Positions 62,704 through 64,000 of a stretch of DNA of 64,000 bases are shown here, piece by piece. Source of the stretch: Bacillota bacterium (GTDB lineage: Bacteria; Bacillota; Clostridia; Lachnospirales; Lachnospiraceae); NCBI GenBank assembly GCA_023407575.1, contig JAEYLX010000051.1, positions 62,001 to 126,000 of the forward strand. Direction: 5' to 3'. Each line of letters begins with the position of its first letter. Position 1 is the stretch's first letter. The notes under the pieces were generated by a model, which was not told where the DNA came from, did no database searches, and saw nothing but the letters and a program-made list of their open reading frames with translations. Both the position numbers and the translations under genes were made by a program.

Positions 62704-62752
62704 AACCCACGCTCGAAAACCTATAGTTTCTCTGCTGTTTGATTCTATACGG
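62704..62752. repeat. Dispersed 3'-flanking element, copy C
   Basis: GCTCAAACCCACGCTCGAAA, then ACCTATAGTTTCTCTGCTGTTTGATTC, lies just downstream of metG. It shares GCTCAAA, AAACC-N4-GTTTC and TGCTGTTTG with the element at 31210-31255. Confidence 0.4.
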
Positions 62753-62761
62753 TTACAAGTA

Positions 62762-64000
62762 TTATTGAATTTCTGCTCCTGATGGCATAGGCTTTTCTGG
62801 TATCATTAGTGCAAGATTTCCTTCTGCATCCTCTGCACAAAGTAACATACCCTCGGATAACATACCAGCTAAAGTCGCAGGCTTTAGGTTAACAACAACC
62901 ATTACCTTCTTTCCTACCATCTGTTCTGGAGTATAATGAGCCTTAATTCCAGATACAATCTGCTTTACCTGAGAACCAATTTTAACTTGGGAACATAATA
63001 ATTTCTTAGATTTCTTTACCTCTTCACAGGCAATAATCTCACCAATCTGGAACTGAAGCTTAGCAAAATCATCATAGGTAATTTCTGCTTTTGCTTCTAT
63101 ATCTATAACATCTGCTTTCTCTTCTTTTACTTCCTCAGCAACTGCCTCTGTTACTACTTCGTTTACTTCCTTAGATGCTTCCACTTTCTCAAGTACCTCC
63201 TTAATATCTAAACGTGCAAATAAAATCTCCGGTGTCTCTGTAACTTTGGTTCCATCCGGGTATAAGCCATAAGTCTCAAATTCCCCGATGGAACGTGCTT
63301 TTGCTGATAACTGTGAAAGAATCTTAGCTGCGGTTTCCGGCATAAAGGATTCTAATAAACTAGCACCTATACAGATACTCTCGGTCAAATGGTATAGTAC
63401 CGTTGCAAGTCTCTCTTTCTTCTCTTCGTCTTTTGCCAGCACCCAGGGCATTGTCTCATCAATGTATTTATTGCAGCGCTTAAACAATGTGAAAATCTCA
63501 GTAAGCGCATCCGCCACACGCAGCTTCTCCATTTTGGCAATAACCTTTTTCGGTGTCTCAAGTGCTAACGCCTTAAGCTCTTCGTCAAAAGTCTCTGTCA
63601 CTTTGCCGTCACGTACAATTCCACCAAAATATTTATTGGACATGGAAATCGTACGATTTACCAAGTTACCTAAGGTGTTCGCCAGATCCGAATTAATTCT
63701 CTCCACTAACAGTTCCCAGGAAATCGTTCCATCGTTGTCAAATGGCATCTCATGAAGAACAAAATAACGAACAGCATCTACACCAAAAATATTTACCAAA
63801 TCATCGGCATAAAGAACATTGCCCCTTGATTTACTCATCTTATCGCCAGCGCTGCCCTGCATTAACCATGGATGTCCGAACACCTGCTTGGGTAGTGGAA
63901 CTTCTAATGCCATTAATATAATTGGCCAGTAAATCGTATGGAAACGGATAATATCCTTACCAATTAAGTGAAGATCACATGGCCAAAATTTATTATAAAG
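62762..64000 (-). CDS. metG: Methionyl-tRNA synthetase, C-terminal part (start outside window)
   Basis: The frame enters at the right edge and gives 412 residues to the stop at 62762. The visible ATG at 63913 is internal, because the frame continues upstream as LHLIGKDIIRFHTIYWPIIL, the conserved catalytic-domain sequence. KMSKS is intact (GDKMSKSRGNVLYADDLV). The anticodon-binding helices follow. The C-terminal ~105 residues are a Trbp111/EMAP-II-like tRNA-binding domain (FAKLQFQIGEIIACEEVKKS, GIKAHYTPEQMVGKKVMVVVNLKP), joined by a Glu/Val/Ala-rich linker. The HIGH motif is outside the window. MetG charges tRNA-Met. Confidence 0.97.
   Translation of the reverse strand, partial: LYNKFWPCDLHLIGKDIIRFHTIYWPIILMALEVPLPKQVFGHPWLMQGSAGDKMSKSRGNVLYADDLVNIFGVDAVRYFVLHEMPFDNDGTISWELLVERINSDLANTLGNLVNRTISMSNKYFGGIVRDGKVTETFDEELKALALETPKKVIAKMEKLRVADALTEIFTLFKRCNKYIDETMPWVLAKDEEKKERLATVLYHLTESICIGASLLESFMPETAAKILSQLSAKARSIGEFETYGLYPDGTKVTETPEILFARLDIKEVLEKVEASKEVNEVVTEAVAEEVKEEKADVIDIEAKAEITYDDFAKLQFQIGEIIACEEVKKSKKLLCSQVKIGSQVKQIVSGIKAHYTPEQMVGKKVMVVVNLKPATLAGMLSEGMLLCAEDAEGNLALMIPEKPMPSGAEIQ

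Noticed and set aside
63913..63915. Start of metG at the internal ATG
   Set aside because: The frame continues upstream to the window edge with conserved MetRS catalytic sequence, so the gene is cut by the window and not short.

Overview
The window looks like chromosome of a motile, endospore-forming, low-GC anaerobic Firmicute, most likely a Lachnospiraceae member (Clostridium cluster XIVa, Lachnoclostridium phytofermentans-like). The basis is AT-rich sequence with strong AGGAGG ribosome binding sites, TTG/GTG starts, SpoIID and BofA (sporulation), flagellin/FliS, a Gram-positive Tad/Flp locus with DUF5702 and Flp1-type pilin, EFR1 ferredoxin and BFD-type iron-sulfur proteins. The species is inferred. 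No rRNA, tRNA, CRISPR array, phage or insertion sequence was seen. Most genes are on the minus strand.

Layout. 1-5.2 kb: the start of an HscC-type Hsp70 (cut by the left edge), a PaaX-like regulator with an EFR1 flavodoxin-ferredoxin, a divergent TetR/MFS efflux pair with a twin operator, and a BFD [2Fe-2S] protein. 5.4-9.5 kb: a membrane protein and a TetR-controlled ABC-2 exporter. 9.6-13.4 kb: a PadR-DUF4180 regulator overlapping an exonuclease-BRCT gene, and a methyltransferase-like protein with C-terminal TPRs. 13.5-17 kb: a two-component system with a membrane-anchored protein and a lipoprotein. 17.2-19.3 kb: pirin and an extradiol dioxygenase divergent from a YodB-like thiol sensor. 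19.4-30.3 kb: an LRR surface protein, HAD hydrolase, SpoIID, the MoxR-DUF58-transglutaminase operon, MTA/SAH nucleosidase, TSCPD-MurG and a HIT protein. 30.4-35.4 kb: a soluble histidine kinase, a flavodoxin-SCP2 fusion, rhomboid and GlpK.

35.6-47.2 kb is one minus-strand Tad/Flp-type locus: TadZ-like protein, CpaF ATPase, TadB, TadC, Flp pilin, DUF5702 protein, two TadE-like pseudopilins, prepilin peptidase and a DUF6382-FHA pair. The FHA part appears split off by a one-base change in a homopolymer, and remnants of a ParE/RelE-type toxin-antitoxin pair follow. 47.3-53.1 kb holds hypB and hypA without any hydrogenase, a DUF5692 membrane protein, a GntR regulator with two matching operator-like palindromes, and an 894-residue FeS/FAD oxidoreductase. 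53.2-60.4 kb carries BofA, DUF2508, then fliS, flagellin and a very large FliK-like DUF6240-type protein. The right end has a DUF885 lipoprotein and the C-terminal part of MetG.

The most unusual non-coding feature is a ~500-bp tandem array (54210-54720) with 46-48 bp period lying just 3' of fliS. Nine units each contain a hairpin whose stem sequence changes between units while pairing is kept, between conserved purine-rich unpaired blocks. Upstream of flagellin, two hairpins each expose UACAUGGAGG in the loop, which resembles CsrA sites. Together they suggest an RNA-level control system around flagellin. Its function is not known to me.
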